Source: Emmonsiellopsis sp. PD_33 (Eukaryota; Ascomycota; Eurotiomycetes; Onygenales; Ajellomycetaceae). From it: a DNA stretch of 64,000 nucleotides. A program made the translations under genes and the position numbers. Of this stretch, positions 36,401-47,324 are shown in pieces. The DNA lies in NCBI GenBank assembly GCA_032988165.1, contig JANTQF010000006.1:1-64000 (forward strand). The letters run 5' to 3'. The notes beneath the pieces are model-generated. The model searched no databases. It saw nothing but the letters and a program-made list of their open reading frames with translations, and was not told the DNA's origin. Within the stretch, counting starts at the first letter, position 1. Each line of letters starts with the position of its first letter.

Positions 36401-36913
36401 CTCCTCACTGTTAAATTGATTAAATATTGGGCTGATGTGTCCATACTGTTGAATCAACAGTGCAAGGTCTGATGATTCCCAATGGATGTTAAGGTTTTAA
36501 AAGGAGTATTCAAGCTCTATTTAATACTCTGGGAATTTAATCTTATCATTATTCTGATTGTGATATATGTCAGGCCACTTACAGATGAACTTCACAAGTC
36601 AAGTAAGGCTAAAAAGATACTCTGGGTTCCCCTGAGGGTCTAAATGCACAGAGTCTGGGGTTGAGCAGGCAAGGATATCAATGACATGCACATATATGAC
36701 TAAAGCAGCCTTGTGCTGGCCTCTGATGAGAGTGAGGTTATTACTTTCCAGTGTGTCTTGCCATTCACATTGAAATTCTATGTTGTTGTAGAGCATTATA
36801 ATATATCCAACTTCAATATGACTACAGCTTTTGTGATTAGGCCTGGTGTAGCTATATAACTCTTTGTGGAGATTGACAAACTGCTTCAGAATTGTATCAA
36901 CACTGGACTTCAA
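33485..36913 (-). pseudogene. SNF2-family helicase/ATPase, cargo of the 15.6-kb element (decayed)
   Basis: Minus-strand reading starts MKSSVDTILKQFVNLHKELY at 36913 (the true start may be further upstream). ATPase lobe 1: AVILSDKMGLSKMIQALG (about 35915-35960) is the Walker A region, normally DEMGLGKT, with Ser for Gly and Met for Thr; IIITSYST lies near 35630. Lobe 2: ILILSYKMGAMSLNLH and VVLLELPTNSNDALQALH (34250-34380) match motifs V to VI, and the expected GRxHRIGQ is mutated with stops (about 34225-34250). QQWI and FNxFIEAK follow. A basic PPAKKAKFTP near 33525-33555 looks like a nuclear signal. SNF2 enzymes move nucleosomes or DNA-bound proteins. The motif order makes the family secure; activity is lost. 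Confidence 0.8.
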
Positions 36914-39900
36914 AAGTCAGTTGAGGAAGCTTGAAATGGTTGTGAACCCTAAATATCCAATGAGTAGTGACTAGCTTGATTACAGCTAGTTGGGTTTCAA
37001 AAGCTTGATTTTCATGCCAGGGAACTTCAACCATATTGATGTTTTGTTGGGGTCAGAGGGTTTTTGGGTTCAGGCCTTATTAGGTGCTATTTGCTCATTA
37101 GGTACTAGGGTCTGATGTAAGGTTAGAATAAGGTTGCAGTAGACAGCTTGACACTGAGGGTAAGGCTAGAGGGAGCCAGATGAGTAGTAGTCTCAGCTTA
37201 AGCTCAGATTATACTAGTTCAGATATGGATAAGCATTTATTGGTATGAATGCTGACTAAGTGCATGGATATGGAATACAACTCATCTTGATATCACTGTT
37301 TGAACAGGCACAGGCACATATAAGGGAGGCTTTTGATGCAATTTTCCACTGGTTTTCTCACAAATAATTAGTTTTCTGTGTACTTGCACATAAATTTGGG
37401 TGTAGGAGGTGGAAACAAACATTTAGGAGATATGAGGTAGTGGAAAATATTGATGTGTGGAAGCTGCATAGATGTTAGAGAGGTTGTAAGAAAGAAAGTT
37501 TAAAGTCATAATGAAAGAATTAAGTATGTATGTACTAACTAGGCTTAAGCTGAGGAATGTAGCTACTGACTCACTCACCTGTGACTAATAGTACTAGTGA
37601 ATGTGTCAGATTGATTGAATTTGTAGGGAAGGGTAGCTACTAGTATGAAAGGTTAATATTGAGACCCCAGTAAAGATTGATATACAACTAGTAGAAGAGA
37701 GAGTCTTCTACATTTGAACCATCTGAGCTTAAGCTGAGGATTGTAGCCACTAGCTCACCCACTGACAGCCTGGGTGCTATTTGAATTGGTAGAGAATGAT
37801 AGCTGCTAATATCAAATGATATGATTGAGAACACAGTAAAGATCATATAGGGAGATAGGAGGTTATTTTGCATTTGAAATTTCCATGGCATTAAGGTGTC
37901 ATGAAGATATATGTACTATTCATTAATAAAGCAAGGTGATAGTATTAAAAGTGCTATGGTCATTCAAGTTCTATAAGGAACTATTCTTATAACCCCTTCA
38001 TAACTGCAAATTAAAAGAAATGTAGAATACTGAGATAAAGCAAATAGCATATAATGAAAGGCTATTTTCATAGTCTTTATCATTCCTCTTTATGTGAATG
38101 ATCAATAATGATTTAGTATGAAGTACTAGAGTGGGTATAATGACCTTAGATAATGGAATAAATATCTCTTTACTTACTATATTATTGTCTGTGGCTATCT
38201 ATGGAAGGGGATTCTTTTTAACAGAGTTCTTTCACATGTTCATGTTGCATGAAAGTGGTCTATTTGTCTAATCAGAGTTCATTCCTACCTGTGCACATGT
38301 AGCTCAGTAATCTCCCCAGTAGCTCTGCAAGCCCTTAACTTTATGCTCCTCCTCATAGAGTATCTATAGCCTGTATAAAGAATATCCATTTCTATATTCA
38401 TTATAATCTAAGGGCTCATCTAGCTCTTTATTAGAGGACTCATCTAATACTAGAACACTGGCTTCTAATAGTCATCAAGAGGCTGGCTTGACATGCTGTT
38501 GTTCATCTATTTTGCACTGCAGCCTATTACAGGCATTGAGAGCTATAATTTATAGGCCATTAAGATCATATCAATCAGGACACCTGATATAGAATAGAAG
38601 CTAAACATTGATTTTAATTCATAAAAACTTGATTGCCTTCTTGCCAACCTGATAAATACAATTCATTGCTGTGGAGGCATTCTTGATGTAGTTCTGCTGA
38701 TTAAATATTATCTTTTTTAAATGATGAAATTGTGGGAAGTTCCATTCACCATAGAGTTACTCACTGAGAGAATCAAAAAATGTCTTGAAGTATTCTTATA
38801 GTGACTTGAGGCATGAATCATATGATGACTTTAAAAAGAATTTATTATGTTTAAGATGTTGTTCTGCATTCTGCATCAGTCATCCCAAGAGTTTACTGAG
38901 CATTAAATGCAATTAACATATGCTCATACTGATTAATTATGTTTTCCAGTGATTGGATGTATTCTGCTTGGTGATGTAATGTAAATGCAAGTATGATGTT
39001 TAACTTAGTAGACTGATAGTAGTAGAGTAGGATTTCTCATTTGATTCTGCAAGTTTGGCAATCAGGATTACAGTCATATTCTATATGCCTGTTAGTAACC
39101 AGTGGTATCAGAGAAGATGTATGAATATAAACTATAGTATCTTGCATAACTGTATATCTTATGCCATTGAAGGCATTATACTGGAATTACTCCTCATCAG
39201 TTGTGAAATCCTCTTGGGTAGAGGATGCCATGGCAGAGGTAGCTAATTAGCAATGTATAGCTTTGAAGAGTAAGAATATGAGAGGATGATACTGACCAGC
39301 AGTTGAGATAGAGTGAGTAGGTTTATGATAGTAGATAAGGAAGAAGTGTGAGGTAGGGTAATCAGAGGATCAGCTAAATAAATTAACTGCTGACAGGATT
39401 ATATGCAGCTCTGAGTTAGCTAGATAAATCATCAGCTGATCTCATGATGTGCTGCTCTAGCAGCTGCAAGTTATATGACTACTGAAGAGAGACCTTAGCT
39501 TAAGCTGAGAGTAGCCAGTCTGGAGTCTCTGGACATGTCATCAAATCTAAGTGCAGAGCAAGTAAATGACTATGACTAACTCACTGAGCAACAACTGGGT
39601 GTGCTGAGTAGCTCTGAGCTGGCTTTGAGCATGATTGCTAGAAATCTGAGTGTGCATGCTATATAACTAATGCACTGAGCAGGATCTAAGCTTGACATGA
39701 AGTATGCTCCTCAGGCTGGAGCACTCATGCAGGGCAGGCTAAAGTGGAGCTAGTGCAAAGAATAGCCACTTGGACTGAGGTAAAATGTGTGGCATATGTC
39801 AGATCATAGCAAGCTAAATACACTAGGAGCTGAATAAGGGCTAGTCCAGTGCACACCCTACATAATTGAGGTAATATAGCCAGTAATGTCAGTAAGTTCA

Positions 39901-39939
39901 GGCTGAAGGTTTCTGAGCTAAATAAATATTTTGCTGATG
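36914..39939. other. Right subterminal region of the 15.6-kb element
   Basis: This 3-kb AT-rich stretch has no recognised gene. Palindromic motifs occur at 37192-37207, 37541-37555, 37723-37739 and 39493-39509. Two segments of about 100 bp around 37540-37640 and 37715-37815 resemble each other (GCTTAAGCTGAGGA..GTAG..AC..ACTCACC), a degenerate direct duplication. Between 38100 and 39250 short unrelated frames occur without family signs. Confidence 0.4.
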
Positions 39940-39941
39940 CC

Positions 39942-39970
39942 ATTGCTGCTTGCATTAGCTACATTAATAT
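39942..39970 (-). repeat. Middle fragment of the split 81-bp repeat array
   Basis: These 29 bases (ATTGCTGCTTGCATTAGCTA onward) continue the unit broken at 24362 and lead into the unit that resumes at 51195. They are stranded between the 15.6-kb DNA element and the left LTR of the 11.2-kb gypsy. Confidence 0.8.
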
Positions 39971-40289
39971 TATGGTGGGGATCCACTGTCAGGTCAGATC
40001 AATTTTTTGCTGAGGCTTTTTACTGCCAAGCACAGCCATGAAGATAGATATTTTCCTTTCATTGCAGGACATCATCTGTTCATTTATGGATTTCTCATGC
40101 ATGTGTATGCTTCTTTGAGATAGATCTTTTGTTTCTTTTGTGTGTTGCCTTATCATTCTATTACTGTGTTGTTTTGTACTATAGATTGCCAATATATTCC
40201 TCTACTTCAATATTGATATCAATTCTTTTCTTGTGTTTGCCACTGCCCTGTTCAGTGCCACCTGACACACACACCCTGTCCCCACTTCA
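39971..40289 (+). repeat. 5' LTR of gypsy F
   Basis: It is 319 bp, starts TATGGTGGGGATCCAC and ends CCCACTTCA. The 3' LTR starts TGTGGTGGGG, so the first G here mutated to A. Confidence 0.93.
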
Positions 40290-40310
40290 TTGGTGCACAC
40301 AATCAGAAAC
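40290..40310 (+). other. Candidate primer-binding site of gypsy F
   Basis: TTGGTGCACACAATCAGAAA directly follows the LTR. The TGG at 40291-40293 would pair with a tRNA CCA end. The tRNA species is not identified. Confidence 0.5.
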
Positions 40311-40314
40311 ATGA

Positions 40315-42747
40315 ATGGATGAACAGATGGCAGTATTGATACAGATAATTATGCTGAGTTCCTTTCCCCTTTTTCCTTTTCTTTTGTTAAGCACACTGCT
40401 CAATGCAATTCTCTTATTTCAGTTTGTAATAGGCCCATTTGGTTGGAGCAGGCCTGCAGCCTTGCAGCTGCACCAATGGCAATACCACCAGAAGAAAACT
40501 TCAAAGAATGAACCCACTGAACTATCAAATCCATCAAGCCATTCCTCAACAAATGCAGACTCTAGTGAGAAGAAAAATCTGCAGCAGATCTTGCAGTTCC
40601 TTCTCTTCCTTAAGTCTCTGAACCTCTACCTACAAAAAGACACAGATATTGCCACCATTGTCAACCTGTTTCTCATTTGCAAACAAGAGCTGCTTGTCTA
40701 TTCATTTCTCCATCAATATATGCCTCCTAAGCACACTCAGTCAGACTCCATCACACATCATCAAACTCAGTCAGGAAAAGCATCAGCTCCACCACCAAAA
40801 ATCAAGATCAACAGTGAGAAGATGTTCAGCTCTACCAATTCCTCATCAGGCTTGCCTACACCTAGCAGTGCCTTGCCTCCTGAAAGCAGAATGGTTTATC
40901 AGCAGCTTGTCATGCCCATGTCAGTTTCTGGATCCCTCAGAGCCCCCTCTTTTGATGGAAAGGATGTCACTCAGTTCATCAACCAGTTCAATGCTGTGCT
41001 GAAGCTGCACCATGTTCCTGAGGATGAAGCCTTGACAGTGTTGCACAACTATTACTTTATGGAACTACAAGGCCATGTGGATCAGCTGGTGAGGGACCTG
41101 CAAACCTAGACAAAAGTCAAGGCTAGATTGGTGTCAGAGTTCTGGCAGGATGATGCTCATCAGCAGATGTACAATCAAATCTACCTGAATGCCCTATCTA
41201 GTTTCAAATGATCTTTCAGCCAAGACATTCTCACTTTCTGCTGTCAATTCTGCACCATCACTGAGCCACTGATTAGCTGAAATGAAATCCAGGAATCTCT
41301 TGCCTGCCAGTTATTCTTACAAGGCCTGCCTGATGGAGTTTGTGAGAAGGCTTTTCACAAGGCTAGGTTTGACCAAAACAACCCATCTGAGTGGAAGATT
41401 TCAAAGGTTTGCAAAGCCACAGCTGAATCTCAGGAAGTCAAGGAAAAGATGGCCTGAATGATCACACCTGACCTGGGTTCCCATATAATGCCACCCACTC
41501 AGCTACTTCCTGCTCAACCTGTCTTCAATCTACCTACCCTGGCTGTGCCAAGACCTCAAGTGGCCCTCTCTGCACCACCTACTTCTTCTGATCCAGCTTC
41601 AAGGAATTCAAATGACAGCTTGCTTGAATCTCTCATCAACCAGATGGATGCACTGTCACTGGCCATCATAGGTTTCCAACAGCAGGGGAATATGCAACAA
41701 TCAGCTGTGGTGCCACACATCCTCACCCATCAGGGATCTATCAATCCTGCTCAAGATCTTGCAAATGTTTCCTATTATGAGATGCAGTGTGGCCCTGGCA
41801 GTCCATATTAACCTCAATCTGAAAGCATGTCACAATATGATTACCCTCCTCATGCCTGTTGGAGTTACAGCAACTCCTCTCACATGCTTCCTCAGTGTCT
41901 CCAAATTGGCAAGCTGATTGACCAGGGAAAGATCCATCAAAATAGAATGAGTAAATACTTTGACAGACATGTGATGCAACACAGCCCAAAGATCAATGTG
42001 AATCAGTATGAACCACACATCATCACCATCAAGCATGCTCTTGAGCAGAGATCCACACCTCCCATTGTCCCATCAGTAGCAAAACTCCACAACAATGACA
42101 GCATCCTTGTTTCCTCTGACAGCAGCCCATTACCCACAGTCAATTTTATCAGCATATGCAATGTCAGGTTCAAAAGCAGTGCAGAGGAAGGCAACTCAGA
42201 CAGCAAAGTGGAAGAGGTTGCTAGCATAATGGCTACTCAGGCTGCTGTAGGAAACAGTAAGGGTAAAGGGTCAGCTGCTGACAAGAATCAATCTACACTC
42301 TCTGGCCAGATTGAAAAGGAGAAAGCCCTACCTTCCACCCATTCTTAAAGGGCCAGTCACTATTCAGATGGCTCCTAAAAATCAGTTTCATTTGCTGAGG
42401 ACATCATCTCACCTTCACCTGATCCCAATGAATCACAGACCCTTCTTGATGGCCAACTACAGGAAGAAATGCCAACCCAGCTGATCAATGAAGCTGTGCC
42501 TGATGCTGAGATAGCTGAAGCACCTGAAATTCAGAAGAAAACCATCCTCTGCCATCCCAGAAAGCCTAAAGGGCCAAAACTATCTGCTAAAATGAGAGAC
42601 AAGGAGAACCATGCCACTGCAACCCAGACAGTCTTTGAGAAAATCATGTGTCAAGAGATCACCAGAATTCAGCTCAAGGATATTATAGCCTGCTCTGCTC
42701 AGCTACAGCAGACATTCTTCCAGAATCTTCCAGCTGAAGTTCAATAG
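40315..42747 (+). pseudogene. gag: Gag of gypsy F (frame-broken)
   Basis: The first frame (40315-41109, 264 residues) begins with a hydrophobic stretch and then a Ser/Pro-rich region. It reaches APSFDGKDVTQFINQFNAVL near 40950, a typical start of a retrotransposon capsid domain. The capsid part continues past a TAG at 41107 to FxQGLPDGVCEKAFHKARFD near 41330. A zinc knuckle CWSYSNSSHMLPQC at 41857-41898 keeps three of its four ligands; the second Cys reads Tyr. Acidic and Ser-rich linkers follow (41827-42348, 42469-42747). It is better preserved than the gypsy copies in the left part of the window. Confidence 0.7.
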
Positions 42748-42750
42748 CAT

Positions 42751-43143
42751 ATGATTGAGGAAGAATCTGCCAGAGTCTCCTTTGTTCAGCCCTCCCACCA
42801 TGTCTCAGAATATGATCCTCAGTGGAACCTGGTGTCCATTGGCCATATCAAGTTTTCTGTTAGCATCAGAAAGGGTCAGACCAAAGCCATATTCAACAGC
42901 AGGGCAGAGATTAACTGCATGGTGAAGAGCACTGCCTTGAGTCTCAGCCTGATCATTCAGAAAGACACTCTCAAGCTGATCCTCAGCACTGGTGGTCAGC
43001 ACAGTGGCATCATTGGAATCTATAAGGACATCCCAGTTCATGTTGGATCTATATTTGTGCCTCAAACCTTCTTCATCCTAGAGCATGGTTCCCATGAGTG
43101 CATTCTAGGCCACCCCTATGAAAATATGACTCAGTTAGCATGA
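42751..43143 (+). pseudogene. Aspartyl protease domain of gypsy F (catalytic Asp lost)
   Basis: The open 130-residue stretch contains IFNSRAEINCMV. In retropepsins this reads D-[ST]-G-A; here the catalytic codon at 42895-42897 is AAC (Asn), one G-to-A change from GAC, and the Gly is Arg. Downstream, LGHPYE near the end fits the usual ILGxP flap-distal motif (ILGHPY). It would have cut Gag-Pol during particle maturation. Confidence 0.7.
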
Positions 43144-43399
43144 CAGACAGATAATGTGGGTGGCATCACTGTCACAATTTTCAACCCAGATAACAAAACT
43201 AATCAGGTCTCCTTCCTCAGCTATTCTCCAGGGGACTATGGTGACAGGCAGCTGGATGATCTTCACAGCAAGCATCAGTCTTTAAACTAGAGGTGCTGAG
43301 TCCAACTGATCTTCACAATGATAGTAATGAGTAAAGAGATGAAGTTAGAGTCAGCAGCATCAGTGTGGTGGATGACAGGGTAGAAATTCTGCCATGTGA

Positions 43400-44050
43400 G
43401 AGTAGTGAGAGGGAATCCAGCCAATCACAATTTCCCAGCCTGGGGCCAACAAATACCTCCAGCCAATCAGAGGTTACCATTCAATTGCCTCAGAAATCTC
43501 TGCCACACATTTCTGCCATTCTGTAACAGTACTTTTAGCTATCCTTGCATGCTACATTTTCTTTCTTGCAGCACCCTGTCTCTGAAATTCATCAAGTTCA
43601 TAGCATTCAACTGCACAACCTTCCTCTCTATGATTCTGCTGAGCCTTCTCCTCAATCTTATCACCTAATTGTTGCCACACTGTACAAGCAAAAGGCAGAC
43701 AAGATTCAGCTCCTCAATACACCAGTGACAGATGGAGGGACACCTGATGGGACAAATCAATGAAGAGAGATTCATCAGAAATGATATTAAGACAACATTA
43801 AATCTGCAAAGGATCTGCTTTCACCTTACAACCACCTGGTCACACCTCATTTCTCAGATTGCCCATGCAGCTCTCACCTCACACCCAACAGGATAGAAAA
43901 GCTTCAAATCAGATCAATTTTGACACCCCAGGAATGTAAGCTGCTGATTGAGATCTTACTCAGGTGGGAGAAAGCATTAGCATAGAGCTTCAGTAATTGC
44001 AGAAAACTAGCTGAGGAAGTCTCTCTACCAATTAAGATTCATGCTGTTGA
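43400..44050. other. Segment between protease and RT with CCAAT pair
   Basis: It contains CAGCCAATCACAATTTCC and then CAGCCAATCAGAGG at 43419-43475, closely repeated at 50036-50089 near the 3' end of the same element. Short hydrophobic frames (43396-43668) occur. A retroelement protease-RT linker normally lies here and part of this may be that linker, for instance around 43780-44050 (KLQIRSILTPQECKLLIEI-like text). Confidence 0.4.
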
Positions 44051-44880
44051 GTATGAAGCATGGCAGGCCCCTGGGTTTCCTATTCCTTGAAAATTGCTAT
44101 CAACAGTCATAGAAATACTTCACAAGCAAGTCAATTCCAGCATCTTCAAACATTGTCACAGTTCATATCAGAATAAATGGTTCCTCATCAAGAAGAAGGA
44201 GTCTGAGAAATACCAAATCATCAATGCCTATATGGATATGAATGCCATTACAGTTCAGAATGCCTATATCCCTCCCAGTGCTGATGCTTTTGCAGAAGAT
44301 TTTGCTGGGCAAGTCATCACCAGCATGATGGATTTCTTTTCCAGATACAATCAGATCACTTTGCATGAGGATAGCTGCAACATGACTGCCTTTCAAACCC
44401 CAATCAGCCTTCTTCACCAGACAACATTGCCACAGGGTGCCACAAATTCTATTGCTGCCTTTTGCCAAGTCATGGCTCACATTCTCCATTCAAACATTCC
44501 CTACCAGGCAGATAATTTCATGGATGACATTGGTGTGAAGGGTCCATAATCTCAGTACAACAACAAAGAGGTCATGCCAGGAATTCACTAGTTTGTTTTG
44601 GAGCATCTTCAAAATCTGGATCAGACCCTGGTCAGCATCAAGCTCTCAAACACATGCATCCAGGTTGCAAAATCTGAGTTCAGCTGCTCCAGCATGGTTC
44701 TCATTGGATATGTTGTCAATGCTGACAGGCACTACCCTGAGGCCACCAAAATTGTCAAAATCATTGAATGGCCTGAATCAACTAAGATCTCTGGAGCTCA
44801 TGTCTTCATCAGTATTTATGTGTATTATCACATCTGGATCCCAAACTTTGCCCTCATTTCCAACCCAATCTATTCACTGT
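44050..44880 (+). pseudogene. pol: Reverse transcriptase of gypsy F
   Basis: A segment open from 44094 to 44549 has KWFLIKKKESEKYQIINAY, the fingers motif, then a long palm block with DFFSRYNQITLHEDSCNMTAF (usually DxxSGYxQ) and LPQGATNSIAAFCQVM. The active site reads FMDD (44517-44528), where Y[ILMV]DD is usual. The frame shifts near 44550 (TAA) and resumes at 44598 with the thumb region (FSCSSMVLIGYVVNADRHYP). Stops are few, so decay is recent compared with copies A to D. Confidence 0.8.
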
Positions 44881-45380
44881 TCAAGAAAAACACCTTTTTC
44901 CTCTGGGGACCCAAGCAATCAAACACCATGTCAGTTCTGAAGACAGCACTGACAACCACCCCTGCTCTGCACTGCATTGATTATTCAGAAGGCACTGGGG
45001 ATATCATGGTTGCAACCAATGCCAGCAAGCATGACTGAGGAGGAACACTGAGCCAGCAAGATGTTGGGAACAAGAAGCTTCATCCCTACCAGTATGAAAG
45101 CAGAATCTGGAGCCCAGTAGAAGCAAAATATGATGCAGGAAAATGAGAATGCCAAGCTGTCCTCAAAATGCTGAAGAAATGCTAATATTACCTGTATGAC
45201 ATTCACTTCATTCTCAAAACTGACATAAAAACCTTGATTGCTCAACTCAACTGGATGACCACTGATCTTCCTGGTGCTCTGGTAACCAACTGGCTTGCAT
45301 GGATTCAGATGTTTGATTTTGATGTCTGTCATATTCCTGGTTGAATTCATAGCACTGCCAATGGTCTTTCTTGACAACCA
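44881..45380 (+). pseudogene. pol: RNase H domain of gypsy F
   Basis: It starts after the connector LFKKNTFFLWGP. VATNASKHD at about 45010-45037 stands where TDAS is usual, so the first metal-binding Asp is Asn (GAC to AAC). Then follow KLHPYQYES, a W-SP-E-KYD block and KMLKKC, and ILKTDIKTLIAQL near 45210, the conserved TDHK-L block. It would degrade the RNA strand during reverse transcription. Confidence 0.65.
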
Positions 45381-45589
45381 CCTACTAATGGCAAGGTGCC
45401 TGAGGATCAGGACATTGATGAATTCATTGAGGTAGAACTTAATTGTGTCAGCATGGCTTCTACCACTATCCCTGACTTCAAAGTTCCTGATAATGCTGAC
45501 AGTGAAGAATCTCATGTTCTTTCACCCTCCTATTCCAACCACAGCAAATTGATTGCCAGATACCTCACCACCCTGAAGTGACCTGACAA

Positions 45590-46400
45590 TATCCCTCACA
45601 AGGTCTTCCCAAAATGGCACAAACATGCACTGAACTATATGGTGCATGGGCAACATCTATTTCACCAGTCAGGCAAAGGGATTCTACTAAGGTGCATGGT
45701 GGATGATCCAGATGAATAGAAGGAAATCATTGCTCAAATGCATGACAAGTCTGGCCACAAAGGCTGCAAGGCAACCAACCACAAGGTCTCTCAGCAATAT
45801 TGGTGGGAAGGCTTGTTCAGTGAGGTCAAGGCATACTGCAAGAGATGCCACAAGTGTCAATTTCAGGAAAGTGACCACCTCAAGGAACCCCTGTATCCAA
45901 CTCACCACAACTATCTGTAGGATAAGTGGTGTATCAATGTCATCAAGTTTCCAAAGAACTGGGGGAAATCATGTGCAGTTATTACTCAGAATGACCTCAC
46001 TGGCTGGGTCAAAGGCCAGCCCCTTGTGCATGCTAAGGCTGAACACATGGCACAATTCATTTATGAGGATATCATATGCCAGCATGGCTGTTTTCAAGAA
46101 ATGGTTTGTGATGGTGGGCCAGAAAATCAGAAGTGGACCAGGATTCTCACCACCAAGTATCATATCAGGCAAATAATGATTTCACTGTACAATGTGAAAG
46201 TGAATGGCATGGTTGAACATGGCCACCACCCCATTTCAGATGCACTGGCAAAGCTTGCTGCAGATGGGAGGAATTAGGTTAACCATTTCCACTCAGTACT
46301 GTGGGCAGATCATATCTCCATTCAACAGTCAATAGGTGAGACACCATTCCATCTGCAATATGACTATGATGCTATCCTCCCTGTTGAGCTTAAGATACCA
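45590..46400 (+). pseudogene. pol: Integrase of gypsy F
   Basis: The zinc domain is MHDKSGHKGCKATNHKV, then YWWEGLFSEVKAYCKRCHKC (45738-45860), an HHCC finger with all four ligands. In the core the first Asp is lost (INVIKF for a VDVV-type block, near 45935), the second stands in VCDGGPEN (46108-46130) and the Glu in NGMVEHGH (46204-46225). LHAVLWADHISI-like text and a PVELKIPT block follow. The protein then continues to 46916 past stops. Confidence 0.8.
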
Positions 46401-46916
46401 ACATGATAAACACTTTCATGGCACACTGTTCACTCTCATGCCAACTTGATATACATGCAGATTTGACAGTTGGAGAGACAGGATGAGGACCTGGAGGAGG
46501 CAGCCTTTCACCTACAGCATGCACAAGAGAAAAATTGGGATCTATTTGATGAAATCAAGCAATTAGTGCACAATTCAGTCCAGATGGGAGATCTTGTCCT
46601 TCTGCATGACACTAAAATAGAGATGTCCTATTCCATCAAACTTAACTTCCAATGGTTGAGTCTGTATCATGTACAAGAAGCAAACCACAAGAAAGGCACT
46701 TATCACCTTGAAGAACTGGATGGCACACCATTCTGCAGCACCACTGCAGGTAACCAGATAAAGAAATTTTACCTTTACAATAATCAAATGCTGGCAGTGT
46801 TGGATAATGCAGATCCAGTGGAGGATAGCAGTGAGGAGGAAGAAGATGTGAGTAGGAAAGAGGATGCTTTGCAATCTCTGATTCCTCATGATAAAAGTTT
46901 TGCTGTCATTGTCTGA
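46401..46916 (+). pseudogene. pol: C-terminal part of gypsy F Pol
   Basis: The open stretch 46470-46916 begins with an acidic/Gln-rich helix (RQDEDLEEAAFHLQHAQEKN). It continues with VGDLVLLHD-like MGDLVLLHDTKIEM, the integrase C-terminal barrel, and YHLEELDGTPF, and ends in an acidic DSSEEEEDVSRKE tail with TGA at 46914. These features close a gypsy integrase with its GPY/F-like domain. No chromodomain is seen here, unlike elements D and G. Confidence 0.7.
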
Positions 46917-47324
46917 CCACTGCATTCATTTCCTTATTTCATTCATTCTTTCTTTATTTCCTTTGTTTGGCTGTATCTGCTCATCAGTTTATTTCCTTTA
47001 TTAGCTGTCTCTTTATGGTTTAAATGTCAGCATGAGCAGTATGCCAGGATCTGGATGCATCTTCACATTCCTTTACAGTTTTCTTTGTTTCTTTCATTTT
47101 ATGGCCATCAAAATGGCAGTATGCCTTTCTCATTCTCTCATTTTGCCAGCTGCAGCTGCCTTTTGCATCTTGCATTTGAAAAATCATAAGAGCACACTCT
47201 GCCCTGTGTTCTCCTTCACTTCTCTCTCACCATCATCACAGATATCTTAGCCTTGCCTTCAAACCAACTTACACAACTCACAACAACACTATATCTACAA
47301 TTTCCCTCACCACCTTCCTACAAA
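46917..47324 (+). promoter_or_regulatory. Spacer before the extra gene of gypsy F
   Basis: This is a pyrimidine-rich stretch of about 400 bp (TTCATTCTTTCTTTATTTCC runs, then CTCTCTCACC) between the end of pol and the extra ORF, like a fungal promoter with CT tracts upstream of a start. A CACAACTCACAACAACACTA leader precedes the ATG at 47325. It suggests the extra gene had its own promoter rather than being part of the Pol polyprotein. Confidence 0.35.

Larger units (their letters stand above)
24841..39509. repeat. Dispersed 16-bp palindrome CTCAGCTTAAGCTGAG
   Basis: Perfect copies are at 24887-24902 and 29476-29491. Near-perfect copies are at 24842-24857, 26981-26996, 26999-27014, 27138-27153, 27155-27170, 29346-29361, 29383-29398, 29452-29467, 29514-29530, 33280-33295, 33372-33389, 34081-34096, 35578-35593, 37192-37207, 37541-37555, 37723-37739 and 39493-39509; diverged ones are at 26935-26950 and 28597-28612. 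All lie inside the 15.6-kb element, denser towards its left end and between genes. Variants differ from the consensus mainly by transitions. They could be transposase-binding subterminal repeats. Confidence 0.85.
24363..39939 (-). mobile_element. 15.6-kb CACTA/Plavaka-like element with SNF2 gene
   Basis: The ends read CATCAGCAA (24363) and TTGCTGATG (39939), a 9-bp terminal inverted repeat followed on both sides by a related ATTTATTT/GAGCT segment. A 2-bp duplication CC flanks it (24361-24362 and 39940-39941). Joining the left flank to base 39942 restores the 81-bp repeat unit over about 40 bases, all mismatches being transitions, which fixes both ends. Minus-strand genes: SNF2 helicase (33485-36913), Plavaka-like transposase (29553-32824) and an unrecognised gene (24.7-28.4 kb). 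About 20 copies of CTCAGCTTAAGCTGAG-like palindromes occur between 24841 and 39509. CACTA elements have 2-3 bp duplications and subterminal repeats. Linking SNF2 to the element as cargo is inference. Confidence 0.7.

Noticed and set aside
24841..39509. CRISPR array from the regularly recurring palindrome
   Set aside because: Spacing is irregular (18 bp to several kb), the units are short, and the organism is a eukaryote.
39725..39955. 76-residue minus-strand frame at the right end of the 15.6-kb element
   Set aside because: It crosses the element boundary into the repeat array and shows no motif.
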